Positions 16,501 through 18,683 of a stretch of DNA of 18,683 nt are shown one piece after another. How positions within the stretch are numbered: position 1 is the stretch's first letter; the number at the start of each line of letters is the position of its first letter. Source of the stretch: Cyclostephanos tholiformis (taxonomy: Eukaryota > Bacillariophyta > Thalassiosirophyceae > Thalassiosirales > Thalassiosiraceae); contig JALLPB010000267.1 of the NCBI GenBank assembly GCA_036939975.1, positions 1-18,683 of the forward strand. Reading direction: 5' to 3'. The notes beneath the pieces were generated by a model, which ran no database searches, was not told the DNA's origin, and worked only from the letters and a program-made list of their open reading frames with translations. Position numbers and translations under genes: made by a program.

Positions 16501-18683
16501 TCCTCTCAGTGGCAACCCTCCCAAACATCCCAGCCGAACACTTTCATAACCAACCCATCATCCTAAATGAATCCTCCGAGGACAGCGACGACGACGACGA
16601 GGATGATGAGAACAACGGGGGTAACGAGGACAACGAGGACAACGATGTCGACTTTGGCAATAAGGACGACGCAGAGCAAGCCGAAGAAGGCGGCGCAGAC
16701 AAACAAGACCAAGGAGTGCGCAGATCACAACGCACCAAAAAGTCAACAGCAACCACAAGGTACGCGGACTACGCTCTCATGATGAACGAGCGGAGGCAGG
16801 CGAGGGGTCGGGCACGGGCGCACATCGCAGACGGGACGTGCCTATTCTCGGCCAACGATCTGAGCGACGCCAAACCAGTGCCGGAAGGCGACAGGACGGA
16901 ATGGGCGCTGGGAGTGGCGCTCGTGCATTACTCCATGAACGCAGGAATGAAGCGATTTAAAGAGAAGGGCGAAGCCGGAGTGACCAAGGAACTAAAGCAG
17001 ATGCACGACATGGAGGTATTCCGCCCCGTCGAGAGAGAATCGCTATCAAAGGAGGAGAGAACAAGGGCCGTTGCGTCGTTGATGTTCCTCAAGGAGAAAA
17101 GAGACCACTCGGTCAAGGCGCGAATGTGCGCCGACGGAAGAAAGCAGAGGAGCGACTGGACCAAGCAGGAGACCACGTCGCCCACCGTGTCGACGGAGGC
17201 GGTATTCGTAACTGCTGTGATCGAGGCCCACGAGGGGCGTGACGTGGCATGTTTTGACATCCCGGGCGCCTTCCTGCACGCCAACTCCGACGAGGACATC
17301 ACCATGATTCTAAAGGGAAGGCTGGCCGAACTGATGGTGCAAGTGGCACCAAACTTGTACAGAAAGTACATCTCGGTCGACAAGAAAGGGACGGCCATAC
17401 TGTACGTGAAGATGCAGAAGGCCATCTACGGCCTGCTCAGGAGTGCGCTCCTCTTCTACAAGAAGCTCGTGACAGACCTGGAGGGCAACGGTTTCGTGCT
17501 GAACCCATATGATCCATGCGTCGCGAACAAGGAAGTCAACGGCAGTCAGATGACTGTCTGTTGGCATGTTGACGATCTGAAGACATCACACATTGACCCG
17601 AAAGTCAACACAAAATTCGGCGAGTGGCTAAGTGCGACCTACGGAGTGTCGGTGGTGACCCACCGTGGAAAGGTACACGACTACCTAGGGATGATATTCG
17701 ATTTCTCGCAGAAAGGCAAAGTGATGGTGAATATGATCGAGTATATCAAGGGCATCATCGATGACTTTCCAGAAGAGATAATTGCAGACAAAACGAGCCC
17801 AGCAGCCAACCACCTCTTCAACGTAAGGGACGAGTCGATATCGAAGCCATTGCCCGAGGAGCAAGCCAGAGCGTTCCACCACGCTTCGGCTCAACTTCTG
17901 TTCCTGAGTGCAAGGGCCAGGCGTGACATTCAACCGGCCACTGCGTTCCTCACGACGAGAGTGCGCTGTCCAGATGAGGACGATTGGGGAAAAGTAAAGA
18001 GGCTGCTTGGTTACCTCAAGGGTACCCTGAACATGCCTCTCATTTTATCAGCAGACAGCCTAACTTTGTCTCGCTGGTGGGTGGACGCGGCATATGCCGT
18101 CCATGATGACTGCCGTGGGCACACAGGAGCAGGCATGAGCCTCGGGCAAGGGATGGTCATGAGTTATTCCTGGAAACAAAAAATAAACACAAAGAGTTCC
18201 ACCGAGGCTGAGTTAGTCGGAGTGGACGATTCACTTGGATATATCCTGTGGGCGCGTTACTTCATGCAGGAACAAGGCTTCAACATGGAAGCGTCGCTCA
18301 TATATCAAGACAACATGAGCGCCATGTTGTTAGAAACGAACGGCAAGGCTAGTAGTTCTAAGCGGACAAAGCATATCAAGGTTAAGTATTTCTTCATCAA
18401 GGACAAGGTCGACCAAGGGGACGTCACTATCGAGCATTGCCCCACTGATCAGATGTGGACGGATATAAACACCAAGCCTAAACAGGGCCAAGTGTTCCGT
18501 GTCTTCCGAGGGCACGTCATGGGCATCCCAGCCGATTACAAGGACTCGGACTATGCAGGCATAGTCCCCCTATCCCCCGCGGTGTCGATGCTACCGTTGA
18601 CCAAGGAACAGCCAGCATCGCAGGAGTGTGTTGGGGCAAGTCAAACTTCACCGACCGAGGACAGGCCCCCGGAGGCTGAGGTA
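13575..18683 (+). CDS. Ty1/copia Gag-Pol polyprotein (3' end beyond window)
   Basis: One open frame of 1703 codons runs to the window edge. Gag occupies about residues 1-360, ending in the zinc knuckle CWHCGKKGHYRSDC (344-357). The protease active site is DTCAS (415-419), with Cys where Gly is usual. Integrase shows VGHP (His560) and the catalytic triad Asp634, Asp691 and Glu719. An acidic Asp/Glu/Asn linker lies near 1000-1035. Reverse transcriptase has Asp1228 (FDIPGAFLHA) and HVDD at 1331-1334 in place of YVDD. RNase H has Asp1504, Glu1544 (STEAEL), Asp1579 (QDN) and Asp1630 (TDIN). The frame enters the 3' LTR at codon 1685. If that LTR equals the 5' copy, the protein ends after 1754 residues. 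The ATG is the first in frame after the leader. There is no frameshift between gag and pol. Confidence 0.95.
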   Translation, partial: MTDVKPKIEGKRPHRRPARNATPARKEYISKVVGLESDTFDVGNAKYAAKYQKSVDAIANYIQKEYKGGPEIAKAIRDMSLPTITIPPYPTTAGAGSGEVFLWQQDVTEAKKKKALLEENTKRAYALVLGQCSTELESKIKGADAYTQADASQDVVRLLLIVRGYCCRFEENQQSTYALESAKHRVSTYYQGYDVPTTEYVEHFKALVGVVETYGGAYGNEPGLIRARLIEQGVAEADLDAPDADELKKAKAVCREEYLSCMVLRGADNSRYYQLKTDLANDMTKGQDHFPKSLVETTRLLNDYKVPARQQRVKDPSDDGVAFVQAGQKKPGGATAPPTADVDCWHCGKKGHYRSDCPELQVQELDVGIQNLHVCEGEDEHSLLSTEMGDGLGLVQRGEEQGVRGILSKHHLYIDTCASYASTPYRDLLSNIESQKRGLVGHSNAGSCGMNKAGNLGSIKQMWLNEGGVASVVPLKVLEKIWPVKYDSRCHGGRFVLVTDQGDIIMKNNDKGMPYLDLRELEAEVALSFIQTVRGNMEGFTKREVEEAEKARDVQAMVGHPTDREFLGMVRSGMIPNCPVTPAAVINSNRIHGPDPAGIRGRTVRTTPDRVVVEYIAIPRIILERFQRVTLAADVMFVNGVPFLVSVSRGINLITIEYIPNRTAKQLAAGIRRIMDLYARGGFQVGTVLMDNEFEPLRDLVPILAVNTTAAKEHVPEVERRIRLIKERGRGILNTLPFKKMPQTVLVELIYHVVLWLNAFPSKSGVSDTHSPREIVYRQRLDFKKHCRARFGAYCEAHDEPAPSNTMVSRSTPGIVLGPTGNLQGTYKILSLSTGKKIKRRRLTVRPMPDSVIKQVEQLGRANARPNMFDFSDRNGVLFEWNEDPDENPESMVKEDVVLYPSLVAEFPGVALERDHPIPSIEDEIEPQGRAEDAAARNANREPLIAAGVDSAIHVHENIYARENEIDEQFGDDDGILSVATLPNIPAEHFHNQPIILNESSEDSDDDDEDDENNGGNEDNEDNDVDFGNKDDAEQAEEGGADKQDQGVRRSQRTKKSTATTRYADYALMMNERRQARGRARAHIADGTCLFSANDLSDAKPVPEGDRTEWALGVALVHYSMNAGMKRFKEKGEAGVTKELKQMHDMEVFRPVERESLSKEERTRAVASLMFLKEKRDHSVKARMCADGRKQRSDWTKQETTSPTVSTEAVFVTAVIEAHEGRDVACFDIPGAFLHANSDEDITMILKGRLAELMVQVAPNLYRKYISVDKKGTAILYVKMQKAIYGLLRSALLFYKKLVTDLEGNGFVLNPYDPCVANKEVNGSQMTVCWHVDDLKTSHIDPKVNTKFGEWLSATYGVSVVTHRGKVHDYLGMIFDFSQKGKVMVNMIEYIKGIIDDFPEEIIADKTSPAANHLFNVRDESISKPLPEEQARAFHHASAQLLFLSARARRDIQPATAFLTTRVRCPDEDDWGKVKRLLGYLKGTLNMPLILSADSLTLSRWWVDAAYAVHDDCRGHTGAGMSLGQGMVMSYSWKQKINTKSSTEAELVGVDDSLGYILWARYFMQEQGFNMEASLIYQDNMSAMLLETNGKASSSKRTKHIKVKYFFIKDKVDQGDVTIEHCPTDQMWTDINTKPKQGQVFRVFRGHVMGIPADYKDSDYAGIVPLSPAVSMLPLTKEQPASQECVGASQTSPTEDRPPEAEV
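18629..18683 (+). repeat. 3' LTR, first 55 bases
   Basis: The sequence is identical to 13224-13278. It is reached by the polyprotein frame without a stop. The bases just upstream (GCAGGAGTG) are only weakly purine-rich, so no clear polypurine tract can be named. The remainder lies outside the window. Confidence 0.95.

Larger units (their letters stand above)
13224..18683 (+). mobile_element. Intact-looking Ty1/copia LTR retrotransposon, cut by window end
   Basis: The element has a 5' LTR (13224-13518), a 56-base leader, a single gag-pol frame from 13575, and the first 55 bases of a 3' LTR from 18629. Integrase precedes reverse transcriptase, the order that defines Ty1/copia (Pseudoviridae-type) elements. 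The visible 3' LTR matches the 5' copy at 55 of 55 positions and the frame has no stop or frameshift, so the insertion looks recent and potentially autonomous. The missing right end holds the rest of the LTR and the second target duplication. Diatom CoDi-type elements are the closest group I can suggest from motif style. Confidence 0.93.

Noticed and set aside
1..18683. CRISPR array, bacterial operon or rRNA genes
   Set aside because: There are no regularly spaced identical repeats, no rRNA-like sequence, and introns with two retrotransposons mark a eukaryotic nuclear region.

Overview
The window reads as nuclear DNA of a photosynthetic stramenopile, most likely a diatom. The reasons are a Ty1/copia polyprotein with the WHVDD-type reverse transcriptase signature that I associate with diatom copia elements, a secreted metallopeptidase ending in a DDYGDGICCGYG-type domain, a Pro/Thr-rich single-pass membrane protein, and short introns (93-224 bases) with GT..AG ends. 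The species cannot be named from the sequence.

Layout. Bases 429 to about 6870, minus strand, hold a degraded tyrosine-recombinase retrotransposon (DIRS order): gag-like, then reverse transcriptase/RNase H, then tyrosine recombinase. Gag and pol carry frameshifts and nonsense codons, but the recombinase reading frame is intact with its full catalytic set. The flanks 1-428 and 6868-7856 contain no credible gene.

Bases 7857-10850, plus strand, encode a seven-exon secreted zinc metallopeptidase (738 residues by my splice model). It has a metzincin-type HExxHxxxxxH site, a repeated Pro/Thr linker and a Cys/Gly-rich C-terminal domain. Converging on it from the minus strand (11320-12828) is a 502-residue mucin-like type I membrane protein, whose cytoplasmic tail may once have been longer.

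Bases 13224-18683, plus strand, hold an apparently intact, young Ty1/copia element cut off by the window end: a 295-bp 5' LTR (TGTTG...CAACA), one uninterrupted gag-protease-integrase-RT-RNase H frame from 13575 to the window end, and the first 55 bases of a 3' LTR identical to the 5' copy.

Most interesting signal: the 14 bases immediately after the 5' LTR, where a primer-binding site should lie, are an exact reverse complement of LTR bases 13428-13441. No tRNA match is evident. This is the geometry of Tf1-type self-priming, here in a copia-type element. The same LTR also encodes the last ~70 residues of the polyprotein, with the stop codon inside the would-be primer segment.
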